From the NCBI GenBank assembly GCA_950054195.1, contig CATLPG010000014.1:1-60641 (forward strand): a DNA stretch of 60,641 nucleotides, read 5' to 3'. The position numbers were made by a program, and so were the translations under genes. Below are positions 7,795 through 16,412 of the stretch, piece after piece. How positions within the stretch are numbered: the first letter of the stretch is position 1; each line of letters begins with the position of its first letter. Below the pieces are notes generated by a model. That model made no database searches, was not told the DNA's origin, and was given only the letters and a program-made list of their open reading frames with translations. Source of the DNA: an uncultured Saccharospirillaceae bacterium (GTDB lineage Bacteria > Bacteroidota > Bacteroidia > Flavobacteriales_D > CAJJDF01).

Positions 7795-8037
7795 ATTCTG
7801 TACAAAATACTATTTTCTCTCCTCGTTATTGTTCTGATTTATCTATGGAATAAATATCCAGTAAAATGGATGGTAATAACTGTAGTTAATGTCAATAAAA
7901 AAAAATTAGCTAACGGCAGTAAAAGCATTGCTTCTTCTTGGTTTGTTAGAAATAAGAATAAAATCTATAATGCCTATTGCTATTTCTATTGGATAGGAGG
8001 TGTTTTGGGAATAATAGTAATGCTGATTACCACATAA
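7795..8037 (+). CDS. Small two-TM membrane protein, apparent ATT start
   Basis: After the kdsA TAG stop (7780-7782) the same frame stays open to TAA at 8035-8037. It encodes an N-terminal hydrophobic helix (LYKILFSLLVIVLIYLW), a basic/Asn-rich middle and a second hydrophobic segment (YFYWIGGVLGIIVMLITT). That topology and the matching spacing to both neighbours look genuine. No ATG, GTG or TTG occurs before the first helix. An ATT at 7795 would give 80 aa with an ideal N-terminus. An internal ATG at 7870 would lose the first helix. Function unknown. Confidence 0.5.
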   Translation: MLYKILFSLLVIVLIYLWNKYPVKWMVITVVNVNKKKLANGSKSIASSWFVRNKNKIYNAYCYFYWIGGVLGIIVMLITT

Positions 8038-8043
8038 AGCTGT

Positions 8044-8814
8044 TTACCCGATTAAAGGATATAAAACAGGTCTACTTGGGCTAGCATCATTCTCAAAAGG
8101 CGCCACTTGAAGGTTAAGTAAATAGCAACCATCACTAATTTCATTTTTTACGTAAATAAACTCAGTAATTGTTTTATCGTAAAATGGATTTTCAGGATAA
8201 TTCCAAAAGGCTTTATGAGCGAGTAACTCACCATTGTCCCTTTCTTTATCAATAGATGGTAAGTCAATTAAAAAATGTTCAACACCATTGTTTGTAGCAT
8301 ACTCCATGAGTTTATGACAAATGTATGGAGGATTCGTATTACTGTATTGTTTGTGTAGCTTTTCCTCTGAGTTAGGAAGTGTTCTAATGATTAGTGCTTT
8401 GGGTTTGTGTGTGTCCAGTAGCTGTTGAATCATATCAAGCTCTACAATAAAGTCACCTATTTCTCTCGTGCCAGTTTTAGAAGTTATTTTTCTAGGAGTA
8501 ACAGTAACCACTAAAGCAAAAAAATGAAAGTTTTTTACTTGTTGATTAACTGATGTGATTTCAGGGTTTATATGTCCCACACATTCGGTATGCGTACCAT
8601 GACCATGTGGGTTAAAAAAAATAGTTCTAAAGTTTACAGAGCTACCTGCTTTAACACTACCAATAAAGCCTTCAGATTGTACTGGTTTAATAGTTGGTTG
8701 CTCAACATACCAAGCGGTTGGATTATTTTTAGTGCTAAGTGGAATTGAGATATCTATGGGGTTTGTCAAATCCGCTCGATAGTTTTTATTATTATGAGTT
8801 AAATTAACGATCAT
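8044..8814 (-). CDS. Cyclase-family (kynurenine-formamidase-like) metal-dependent hydrolase
   Basis: A 256-aa protein of the cyclase / kynurenine formamidase superfamily. The signature is FNPHGHGTHTECVGHINPE (HxGTHxE/D metal ligands, residues ~70-88), with later conserved segments LIIRTLPNSEE and HFLIDLPSIDKERDNGELLAHKAFW. Members hydrolyse N-formyl or cyclic amides using Mn or Zn. No other kynurenine or tryptophan genes are nearby, so the substrate is open. It lies 7 bases downstream of dprA on the same strand and is probably co-transcribed with it. Confidence 0.85.
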   Translation of the reverse strand: MIVNLTHNNKNYRADLTNPIDISIPLSTKNNPTAWYVEQPTIKPVQSEGFIGSVKAGSSVNFRTIFFNPHGHGTHTECVGHINPEITSVNQQVKNFHFFALVVTVTPRKITSKTGTREIGDFIVELDMIQQLLDTHKPKALIIRTLPNSEEKLHKQYSNTNPPYICHKLMEYATNNGVEHFLIDLPSIDKERDNGELLAHKAFWNYPENPFYDKTITEFIYVKNEISDGCYLLNLQVAPFENDASPSRPVLYPLIG

Positions 8815-8821
8815 AGATTCT

Positions 8822-9934
8822 CTAATTTAATTGGTAAAGTTTACCAGGCAAGGATTTTATCATGCCTTTCATTTCCATTTGAAGCAGCACCATGGAAGCT
8901 TTAGCATTGTTGAAACCTGTTTGCTGAAATAAAGACTCAATATGTATTGGTCCCTTTGATGTAAAGCAGTCAGCAATTTTTTGTTCATCAACTGAGTACT
9001 CTACAAATAATTTACTTTGTTGAGGTTTTGATTGTTTTTCTTCTTTCCAGTTCATTAACTCAAGAAGTTCCTCTCCTGATGAAATAGCATGAGCTTGCTG
9101 TGTTCTAATCAAATAATTACATCCAGCAGATTTATCATCTGTAATTCGACCAGGAATCGCGAAAACGTCTCTACTGTATGAATTTGCAATGTCAGCAGTT
9201 ATTAACGAACCTCCTTTACTTGCTGATTCAATAACCAATGTAGCATCAGCAATTCCAGCTATAATTCTATTTCGTTTAGGGAAATTTTCTCTGTCAGGGT
9301 TCGTATTACTAGGGAACTCAGTGATAACTCCTCCATTAATCATCATGTCTTGCGCTAACTTTTTATTAGTAGCAGGGTATATTCTATCTAAGCCATGAGC
9401 CAAAACACCAACAGTTTGTAAGTTGTTTTTTACAGATAATTTATGAGCCCAAGTATCAACTCCATAAGCTAAGCCACTTACAATTAGTATGTCTTCATTT
9501 GCAAACTCTTGGATAAGGTTTTCACAAACTAGTTTGCCATAATCGGTAATGTTTCGAGTACCAACAATGCTTAATATTTTTTGTTTGTTGAGATTTATGT
9601 TGCCTCGAGAAAATAAAACTAGGGGAGCATCCTCGCATTGTGATAGCCTAAAGGGGTATTCCTTACTTTTGTAGATGTAATATTGTATGTTGTGCTTTAC
9701 TACAAATTCGAGTTCCTCGTCAACTTTTCTCCAAAGTTTTTGATCATTGAATTGATTGTTTAAATTATTCGCCAAGACAGAGCCAACACCATCAATTCTA
9801 CTTAAATCCTTTTTTGATAATTTAAAAATATCCTCAAAGCTACCAGTGTAACTAATTAACTTTTTAGCATTAATAGCCCCAACTCCTTTCAGAAAGTTTA
9901 AGGCTAAGGCATATTTTAGATTATTAGCGTACAA
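8822..9934 (-). CDS. dprA: DNA-processing protein DprA (Smf)
   Basis: Loads RecA onto incoming single-stranded DNA during natural transformation. The 370 aa comprise an N-terminal helix-hairpin-helix region (FLKGVGAINAKKLI), the Rossmann-like core (SIVGTRNITDYGK, SGLAYGVDTWAH, FPKRNRIIAGIADATLVIES, KGGSLITADIAN, IPGRITDDKSAGCNYLI) and a C-terminal winged-helix segment (FTSKGPIHIESLFQQTGF). The frame opens with TTG at 9934; there is no earlier ATG before an in-frame stop at 9959-9961, so TTG is the likely start. Genes for DNA uptake are not in this window. Confidence 0.93.
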   Translation of the reverse strand: MYANNLKYALALNFLKGVGAINAKKLISYTGSFEDIFKLSKKDLSRIDGVGSVLANNLNNQFNDQKLWRKVDEELEFVVKHNIQYYIYKSKEYPFRLSQCEDAPLVLFSRGNINLNKQKILSIVGTRNITDYGKLVCENLIQEFANEDILIVSGLAYGVDTWAHKLSVKNNLQTVGVLAHGLDRIYPATNKKLAQDMMINGGVITEFPSNTNPDRENFPKRNRIIAGIADATLVIESASKGGSLITADIANSYSRDVFAIPGRITDDKSAGCNYLIRTQQAHAISSGEELLELMNWKEEKQSKPQQSKLFVEYSVDEQKIADCFTSKGPIHIESLFQQTGFNNAKASMVLLQMEMKGMIKSLPGKLYQLN

Positions 9935-9990
9935 GTTGAATAAGTTATTTAAAGGGAACTACAATTAAATCCTTAATTTATAATTTTAAT

Positions 9991-9998
9991 TATATTTG
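9991..9998 (+). promoter_or_regulatory. Putative -7 promoter box (TATATTTG) for the TonB receptor
   Basis: TATATTTG matches the Bacteroidota -7 consensus TAnnTTTG, 62 bases before the ATG at 10060. It leaves a 5' leader of roughly 50-55 nt. No convincing -33 TTG. Confidence 0.5.
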
Positions 9999-10059
9999 CG
10001 ACTAGTTGCAAATTTATGGAAAAGAATAAGTTTTGCATCTTTCATAAAACATTAAACCT

Positions 10060-12474
10060 ATGAAAAAAATCTTATCGTTGTCAATCTCCTTATTAGTTGG
10101 AGGTTTTATGTTAGCTCAACAAGCAACCATTACTGGAGTTGTTAAAGACTATAAAACGCTGGAAACTCTACCTTTCACAAATGTAACTTATGCAGCAGGT
10201 AAAGGAACATCAACTGATTTTGATGGAAAATATACTTTAAAAGTAGATCCAGGATCATATACTATAAGCTTTAGCTTTTCAGGTTATCAAACGTTTGAGA
10301 AAAAAGTGACGGTGGCTGCAGGAGAAACAAAAACGCTAAATGCTTCTTTGAAAGAAAAAGGAGAAGTACTAGATCAAGTAGTAGTTAGTGCAGGTAAATT
10401 CGAGCAAAATATTGGAAAAGTAACTGTTTCTATGGAAACTATCGATCCAGAACTGGTTGAAAATAGAGCGACAAACAATGCGAAAGATATTATCACTCAA
10501 GTACCAAGTGTGCATACACAAGAAGGTCAGGTAAGTATCAGAGGAGGAGCTGGATTTAGTTATGGTGCAGGTAGTAGAGTATTATTGATGGTAGATGGTA
10601 TTCCAATGTTAGCAGGAGATGCAGGAGATGTAAAATGGAATTATATTCCTGTTGAAAATATTGAAAATATTGAGGTTATTAAAGGTGCTTCTTCTGTATT
10701 GTATGGTTCATCTGCTTTGAATGGTGTTATCAATGTTAGAACTGGATTTCCACGTGCTGAACCTGTTACTAAAGTAAATATAAATGCAGGTGTAATTGGT
10801 GACCCAGCTAGAAAAGAACTAAAATGGTGGGATGGTTATAGAGGTGACCAATCGGTAAATTTTTATCACTCTAGAATAATAAATAAGAATTTTGATTTTG
10901 TTATTGGAGGTAATGCTTTTAATAGTACTAGCCATCGCCAATTAGAATATACGCAAAGAGGAAGGTTAAATGTTAATACTCGTTACAGAGATCAAAAAAT
11001 TAAAGGCTTAGCTTATGGTTTAAATTTTAACTCTCAAGTATCAGAAGGAAATACTTTTTTTGCCTTTAAAAGCAAAGACAGTGCATTAATCCCATCAACA
11101 GGTACTTCATCAGATTACAACACCCTAAGGTATAATATCGATCCTTATCTAGAGTATTTTAATAAAAATGGGGATAAGCACTCGATAAAAACAAGATGGT
11201 TTAGTACAAAAAACAATAGTATTACAAATGCGGAACAAAGTTCTGGATCGGATTTATTTTACGGAGAATACCAATATCAACATACCATAGATAGTTCTTC
11301 AAGATTAACTACAGGTGCTACGGGTACATATACCATTGTGAATTCCAATCTTTTTGGTGATCATAACTCTTCAAACTTAGCAGCATATGCTCAATTAGAT
11401 AAGGCTTTTTTATCAGGTAGATTGAATACTTCTTTAGGCTTCAGAGCTGAATATTTTAGAATTAATGATGAATCAACAGAGTCAACTTTTGAAATAGGTG
11501 GAAGTCCACTTCCTTTTCAACCAATTTTAAGAGCTGGTGTAAATTACCAAGCAGCAGAATATAGTTTTATTAGAGCTTCTTATGGACAAGGATATCGTTT
11601 CCCATCAATTGCAGAAAAATTTGTAAATACATCACTAAGTGCTATCAATGTATTTCCAAACCCACAAATTGAGCCAGAAACTGGATGGAGTGCTGAAATT
11701 GGTTTTAAGCAAGGTATTAAGCTGGGTGATTGGAAAGGGTTTTTAGATATCTCTGCATTTGTGAATCAATACAATAATATGATGGAATATACCTTTGGCT
11801 TATATGATACTATTACTTATGAAGCCGCGCCAAATGGTGCTCCAGGTGCTAGTATTGGTTTCCAATCAAGAAATGTACAATCGGCTAGAATCACAGGTTT
11901 AGATGTTTCATTAGTTGGTAAAGGAGAGATAGGTAATGTACGTTTTACTGTTTTAGCAGGTTATACATTTATGAATCCTAAATCATTAAATTCTGACTCA
12001 GCTTATTTAGCAACTTTCTCTTCATTAAATCAACTTGATACATCAGGTGGAGGTAGAACATATAGTTATAACCCAGAAGACGTTGATTTATCTGACCCTG
12101 ATGTTAGTGAAGTGCTTAAGTATAGATTTAATCACTTAGCCAAATTTGATATTCAAGCTGACTATAATAGATTTTCAACTGGAGTTAGTATGAGATATAC
12201 TAGTAAAATGTTTAATATTGATCAAGCTTTTATAGATATAGGGAATCTTCCTCCATCACTATCTAATGGCGGATTTTTAGGAGGTCTTGATTTATACAGA
12301 GAAAAGTATAACAGAGGAGTGGCAATTTTTGATTATCGAGTTTCTTACGAGGTAAATACGTTTATGAAGGCGGCTTTCTTAGTAGAAAATGTTTTTAATA
12401 CCGAGTATACAACTAGGCCAGGATTTTTAATGGCTCCTAGAACTTACAGAGTTCAATTAAGCTTTAAGTTTTAA
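10060..12474 (+). CDS. TonB-dependent outer-membrane receptor
   Basis: An 804-aa receptor with a signal peptide (MKKILSLSISLLVGGFMLAQ). A CarboxypepD_reg-like beta-sandwich follows at residues ~22-110 (GVVKDYKTLETLPFTNV ... YTISFSFSGYQTFEKKV). Next come the plug (VPSVHTQEGQVSIRGGAGF, MVDGIPMLAGD, IEVIKGASSVLYGSSALNG) and a 22-strand barrel ending in VQLSFKF. It imports a scarce ligand with TonB energy. The plug resembles siderophore/cobalamin-type receptors rather than SusC, and there is no SusD partner. The ligand cannot be told. It has its own promoter-like box and a terminator, so it is probably monocistronic. Confidence 0.92.
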   Translation: MKKILSLSISLLVGGFMLAQQATITGVVKDYKTLETLPFTNVTYAAGKGTSTDFDGKYTLKVDPGSYTISFSFSGYQTFEKKVTVAAGETKTLNASLKEKGEVLDQVVVSAGKFEQNIGKVTVSMETIDPELVENRATNNAKDIITQVPSVHTQEGQVSIRGGAGFSYGAGSRVLLMVDGIPMLAGDAGDVKWNYIPVENIENIEVIKGASSVLYGSSALNGVINVRTGFPRAEPVTKVNINAGVIGDPARKELKWWDGYRGDQSVNFYHSRIINKNFDFVIGGNAFNSTSHRQLEYTQRGRLNVNTRYRDQKIKGLAYGLNFNSQVSEGNTFFAFKSKDSALIPSTGTSSDYNTLRYNIDPYLEYFNKNGDKHSIKTRWFSTKNNSITNAEQSSGSDLFYGEYQYQHTIDSSSRLTTGATGTYTIVNSNLFGDHNSSNLAAYAQLDKAFLSGRLNTSLGFRAEYFRINDESTESTFEIGGSPLPFQPILRAGVNYQAAEYSFIRASYGQGYRFPSIAEKFVNTSLSAINVFPNPQIEPETGWSAEIGFKQGIKLGDWKGFLDISAFVNQYNNMMEYTFGLYDTITYEAAPNGAPGASIGFQSRNVQSARITGLDVSLVGKGEIGNVRFTVLAGYTFMNPKSLNSDSAYLATFSSLNQLDTSGGGRTYSYNPEDVDLSDPDVSEVLKYRFNHLAKFDIQADYNRFSTGVSMRYTSKMFNIDQAFIDIGNLPPSLSNGGFLGGLDLYREKYNRGVAIFDYRVSYEVNTFMKAAFLVENVFNTEYTTRPGFLMAPRTYRVQLSFKF

Positions 12475-12487
12475 ATAATATAAAATT

Positions 12488-12514
12488 AAAAGCCCTCAAG
12501 TGAGGGCTTTTTTT
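12488..12514 (+). terminator. Intrinsic terminator after TonB receptor
   Basis: AGCCCTCA / TGAGGGCT stem with a very short loop, followed by a run of seven or more T. Only 13 bases separate it from the next ATG, so the downstream kinase is read from a promoter inside or just after this element, or by read-through. Confidence 0.85.
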
Positions 12515-12527
12515 ATACCACTACTTT

Positions 12528-15386
12528 ATGAATAGACTACTTATAAGCAGTTTTTTTGTTTTTGCTTTAAACTTTATCAATGCACAAGAGTATACGTTTG
12601 TAAATTATTCTTCGAAAAATGGAGTAGTATCTTCATTTACAACTTCTCTGCTTCAAGATAATAAAGGGAAATTATGGATTGGAACCAATAGAGGTGTTTC
12701 AATTTTTGATGGAACATCATTTGAAACGCTAAGTCAAATTAATGGATTAGCCAATAACCATGTCTCTGAATTGGAATATACAGCGGATGGTTCAGTATGG
12801 GTTCTGCATAAAAATGGGGAGCTTTCATTCGTTAAAAATGATACTATAAAGTCACTAGGCTATAAGCACGATACCATTTTATCATTAACTAAAAGTGAAG
12901 ATGAAGTATTTGCTTTGACTAAGCAATCGGTTATCGCTTTAAAATCAAAGAAAAGTAAATACAAAAATTTATTATCCAATAAGCAAATATTAAATATTCA
13001 AGGAGATAATGTTTTTGCATATTCACATGATTCATTAATCTGTATTTCAGCCAAAGGAAGAACATTACTTACAGTTGATTATTTTGATAAAAAACAGCAA
13101 GTATTAACTATAAACGGTAAACATATTGCGCTAGGCCAACGCTCAATAACAGTTTTAAAAGACCAAACTGTTATTAAAAAGATCATGCTACCAAACGATA
13201 TTACTTTTGGGAAAGTGCTCAATGGAAACTTATTTGTTGGAACGGCAAGTAAATTAATTGAATACAAAATAACTGAAAACATAACTCTAGTTAATGAGTA
13301 TGGCTTTCCTTTGGATAGACAAAATTTTTCAATTTCAGATGTGATTTTTGATAAAGAAAAAACGCTTTGGATAAGTACAAAAGGAGGAGGAGTTTTTAAA
13401 CTACCAAAAGAACATTTTCCTCTATTGGAAGGTAAAGCAGTCTCTTTAACTCAGGTTTCTGCATTTAACAACACTCCTAGACTGGTTTATGACAATCAAG
13501 TTGTGGAGTTAGGTGAGCAAAATAAAATGCTTTACAGGCATTATACAAGTGGACTAAATTGCTACTACAAAAAATCATTTGGAGAGCAGTGGATAGGAGA
13601 GAAATCAGGTTTATCCATTATCGTTCCTGGAGCAGCTTTTGCTTATGCATTTAAAGAAATGAGAGGAAAAAATATTATAGATGTTTTTCCTTATGGTCTT
13701 AAAATGGTTGTTGTAACCAGTAAAACCATTTATGCTTATAATCCTGCTAATAATGGGTTCGAAAAATTTATCGATGACCCCAAATTTGAACCTTATACTA
13801 CAATTAAGAAAGATTCAATAGTTTACATAATGGGCAAAGGAAATGTCTATAAAGTAGATGAAAATGGTATACAACCTTTCTTTTCAGAAAGCTACGATGA
13901 AATAAAGAATTTAACTTTTACATCTTTAGCTATCAAAAATAAAAAGTTTTACTTAGGTACATTGGAGAAAGGTATTATCGAATACACAAAAGGGTTAAAA
14001 CCAACCTTTATTTATAACGAGGATTTTCCAAGCGAGCAAATAATATCTTTAGGTATAATAGATAATCAATTTTGGTGTGCAACACCAATTGGTTTAGTTA
14101 AAATGAATCTAGAAAAAAGGACCTATGATTTTTATGATCAGAGCTACTTTAATAATATAAATTTTATTTCTACAGCAACTATTAGTATAGATAACAAACT
14201 ATACATGCCCGCAAATGAAGGCTTGATAGAGATAAACCCGTACTTTTTTGTCTCTTCTGATTTGCCAGATGTAAACTTAGAGAGTTTTTTAGCTAACGGA
14301 GAGTTTGTTTCTTTGTCAACAGATAAATCATTCCCTTACAATGAAAAGCCACTATCTTTTAGCTTTTCTTCGAATAGTTTGAAAAGTGAAGTTTATTATC
14401 AATATAGACTTTTAGGTCTTGATTCAACATGGAGTGACCCAACAAATCAAAAAAGTATTGTATACAGTCGCCTACCAGCAGGAGAATATACCTTTCAGGT
14501 TAGAACAGCTAGCTTAAACTCTAACTCTGTAGGAAAAATTTTAGAACAAACATTCTCAATTAATTTGCCAATTTATAAAACAGCAGGATTTTGGATTGTT
14601 ATTATATTAATTATTTTAGGGGTTGTGTTTCTATATTATTTTACACGAATAATTAGGCTTCGCAAGCAACGAAAATTATTGAAAGAAGAAGTTGAAAGAA
14701 AAACATTTGAACTTTCAGCTGAAAAAAAGAAAATAGAACAATTTTCATATTCACTCTCACATGATTTAAAGAATCCAATAAATAACATCAAAGGACTGGT
14801 GGAAATTATGGAGGAAAACCAATCTGGAGAGGATGTAGTAAAGATGTTAAGTGATGCAGCTAATCAGCTAGAAACAAAGATTAGTAGAAGCTTAGATGCA
14901 ATTAAAAAAGTTCATGAAAAAAGTAGTGTTAAACCAATAAACATTAAGGATAAGCTTGAAGAAGTAGAAAAGTCCCTGCTATTCTTGATTAAAGGGAGTA
15001 AGGCTACTATAGAAAAAGATATACGAGTAGAAACATTTATTCAAGAGGATACGCTATTAGAGAGTATCTTATACAACTTAATTTCTAACGCTATAAAGTA
15101 TAAGCATCCCGAACGTAAACCAATAATTGAAATTAAAACTGATAGAGTTGGAGAGTTCAAGCGAATTCATATTCTAGACAATGGTATTGGTATCGACTTG
15201 AAAAAGGAGGACGACCTCTTTTCCATATTCAAACGAGTAAACGAACAAAAAGATGTAGAGGGAACAGGCTTGGGGCTTTACATGATCAAACAAATGATTG
15301 AACTTCGTGGGGGTAAAATCGAAGTTGAAAGCCAGCCTCAACTTGGTAGTAAATTTCTTGTATACCTTAAAGATTTAAAAGATTAA
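12528..15386 (+). CDS. Two-component propeller sensor histidine kinase
   Basis: A 952-aa membrane sensor. Signal peptide MNRLLISSFFVFALNFINAQ; periplasmic Reg_prop beta-propeller repeats (GKLWIGTNRGVSIFDG, KTLWISTKGGGVFKL) to about residue 590; a Y_Y_Y-type Ig-like domain (SFSSNSLKSEVYYQYRLLG); one TM at ~686-708; a short coiled coil; then the HisKA phospho-acceptor H745 in SLSHDLKNPINNIKG. The HATPase boxes are NLISNAIKYKHP, LDNGIGID and GTGLGLYMIKQMIELRGG. Unlike hybrid HTCS proteins it has no receiver or DNA-binding domain, so its response-regulator partner is elsewhere. Its stop interlocks with the convergent proC stop. Confidence 0.9.
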   Translation: MNRLLISSFFVFALNFINAQEYTFVNYSSKNGVVSSFTTSLLQDNKGKLWIGTNRGVSIFDGTSFETLSQINGLANNHVSELEYTADGSVWVLHKNGELSFVKNDTIKSLGYKHDTILSLTKSEDEVFALTKQSVIALKSKKSKYKNLLSNKQILNIQGDNVFAYSHDSLICISAKGRTLLTVDYFDKKQQVLTINGKHIALGQRSITVLKDQTVIKKIMLPNDITFGKVLNGNLFVGTASKLIEYKITENITLVNEYGFPLDRQNFSISDVIFDKEKTLWISTKGGGVFKLPKEHFPLLEGKAVSLTQVSAFNNTPRLVYDNQVVELGEQNKMLYRHYTSGLNCYYKKSFGEQWIGEKSGLSIIVPGAAFAYAFKEMRGKNIIDVFPYGLKMVVVTSKTIYAYNPANNGFEKFIDDPKFEPYTTIKKDSIVYIMGKGNVYKVDENGIQPFFSESYDEIKNLTFTSLAIKNKKFYLGTLEKGIIEYTKGLKPTFIYNEDFPSEQIISLGIIDNQFWCATPIGLVKMNLEKRTYDFYDQSYFNNINFISTATISIDNKLYMPANEGLIEINPYFFVSSDLPDVNLESFLANGEFVSLSTDKSFPYNEKPLSFSFSSNSLKSEVYYQYRLLGLDSTWSDPTNQKSIVYSRLPAGEYTFQVRTASLNSNSVGKILEQTFSINLPIYKTAGFWIVIILIILGVVFLYYFTRIIRLRKQRKLLKEEVERKTFELSAEKKKIEQFSYSLSHDLKNPINNIKGLVEIMEENQSGEDVVKMLSDAANQLETKISRSLDAIKKVHEKSSVKPINIKDKLEEVEKSLLFLIKGSKATIEKDIRVETFIQEDTLLESILYNLISNAIKYKHPERKPIIEIKTDRVGEFKRIHILDNGIGIDLKKEDDLFSIFKRVNEQKDVEGTGLGLYMIKQMIELRGGKIEVESQPQLGSKFLVYLKDLKD

Positions 15387-16189
15387 TACTCTTTGCTTAA
15401 TTCTACAGCTCGTTTAAATGCTGAAAATGCAGCTTCTTTTATAAGCTCATTTACATTGTTGTCTTCCATTGAATCCAAAGCAGCTTGTGTAGTTCCACCT
15501 TTGCTTGCTACTTTGTCCATCCACGATTGAGGAGATAGGTTTGATTCGTTAAATAACTTTATAGCACCTTCAAACGTTTGTGAAACTAAAACTTTTGAAT
15601 CCTCAGGACTAAAACCCATTTGCCTAGCAGCTTCCATCATAGATTGCATAAAATAGAATACATAAGCAGGACCACTTCCGGAAATCCCAGTAGAGGCATC
15701 AATCTCTTTTTCAGAACTAACATGAATTGATTCCCCTGTAGTGTCTAATAGATTTTTTACAGTCATTAATTCTACTCGAGAAACATCTTCAGATGCAGTA
15801 AAAGAAGTTAAGCCTTTTCCTACCTTAGCAGGTAAATTAGGCATTGCACGAACAACCTTGCTTAAGTTGGTTCCTTTTTGAATGGTTTCGATTGTAACAC
15901 CAGCCATTAAAGAAACAATAATTTGTCCCTCATTTAATAAAGGAAGCATTTGTTCAAAAAGAACAGATGAATGATAGGGCTTAACTGCAACAAAAATAAT
16001 GTCAGCATTTGGTATGCAATTTTCCAGTGAACTATATATTTCAAAGTGAATATGCTTGTCTAAACCTAATCGCGTTTCTTGCGAAGCATCCATGATTTTA
16101 ATTTTTTGCTCGCTCAAAAAAGCAGATTTGCTCATTCCCTCAGCATAGGTGTACCCCATGTTTCCTCCTCCAATAACAAGAATATTCAT
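15383..16189 (-). CDS. proC: Pyrroline-5-carboxylate reductase
   Basis: NAD(P)H-dependent last step of proline synthesis. The 268 aa match family length. The Rossmann motif is MNILVIGGGNMGYTYAEG. The P5CR core follows: IIFVAVKPYHSSVLFEQ, LMAGVTIETIQ, VVRAMPNLPAKVGKG, and the substrate-binding dimer segment TGISGSGPAYVFYFMQSMMEA, ending with SKGGTTQAALDSME. Convergent with the preceding kinase; the two stop codons share TTAA. No other proline gene is adjacent. Confidence 0.95.
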   Translation of the reverse strand: MNILVIGGGNMGYTYAEGMSKSAFLSEQKIKIMDASQETRLGLDKHIHFEIYSSLENCIPNADIIFVAVKPYHSSVLFEQMLPLLNEGQIIVSLMAGVTIETIQKGTNLSKVVRAMPNLPAKVGKGLTSFTASEDVSRVELMTVKNLLDTTGESIHVSSEKEIDASTGISGSGPAYVFYFMQSMMEAARQMGFSPEDSKVLVSQTFEGAIKLFNESNLSPQSWMDKVASKGGTTQAALDSMEDNNVNELIKEAAFSAFKRAVELSKEY

Positions 16190-16412
16190 TTAGTTCTAGA
16201 TTTTTGTTGATTTACCCCTTAAAATACTCATTTCATCAGTTTTTAACAAAAAATAAATTTTAGCTAGGTGCATCTGTTTTTCTATAGAAAAAAGAAAGAA
16301 TATGATTTTTGTTGTGTATTAGAGACAGTTTTTAAGTAAAACCACTTAGTTTTTTAAGAATTTTTTACGATGTTTTCATCCTAAATGAGAAGTACTTTCG
16401 ACTTAAAAAACT
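16190..16412. promoter_or_regulatory. Intergenic control region with 12-bp inverted repeat over the next start codon
   Basis: This divergent region separates proC from the synthase operon. TAGTTTTTTAAG (16347-16358) and CTTAAAAAACTA (16402-16413) are perfect inverted repeats spaced by 43 bases. The second arm ends on the A of the ATG at 16413. If transcribed from upstream, the arms could pair and hide the translation start. TACTTTCG at 16393-16400 is one mismatch from the TAnnTTTG -7 box; a promoter there would exclude the first arm from the RNA, leaving the repeat as a possible operator instead. Confidence 0.35.
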
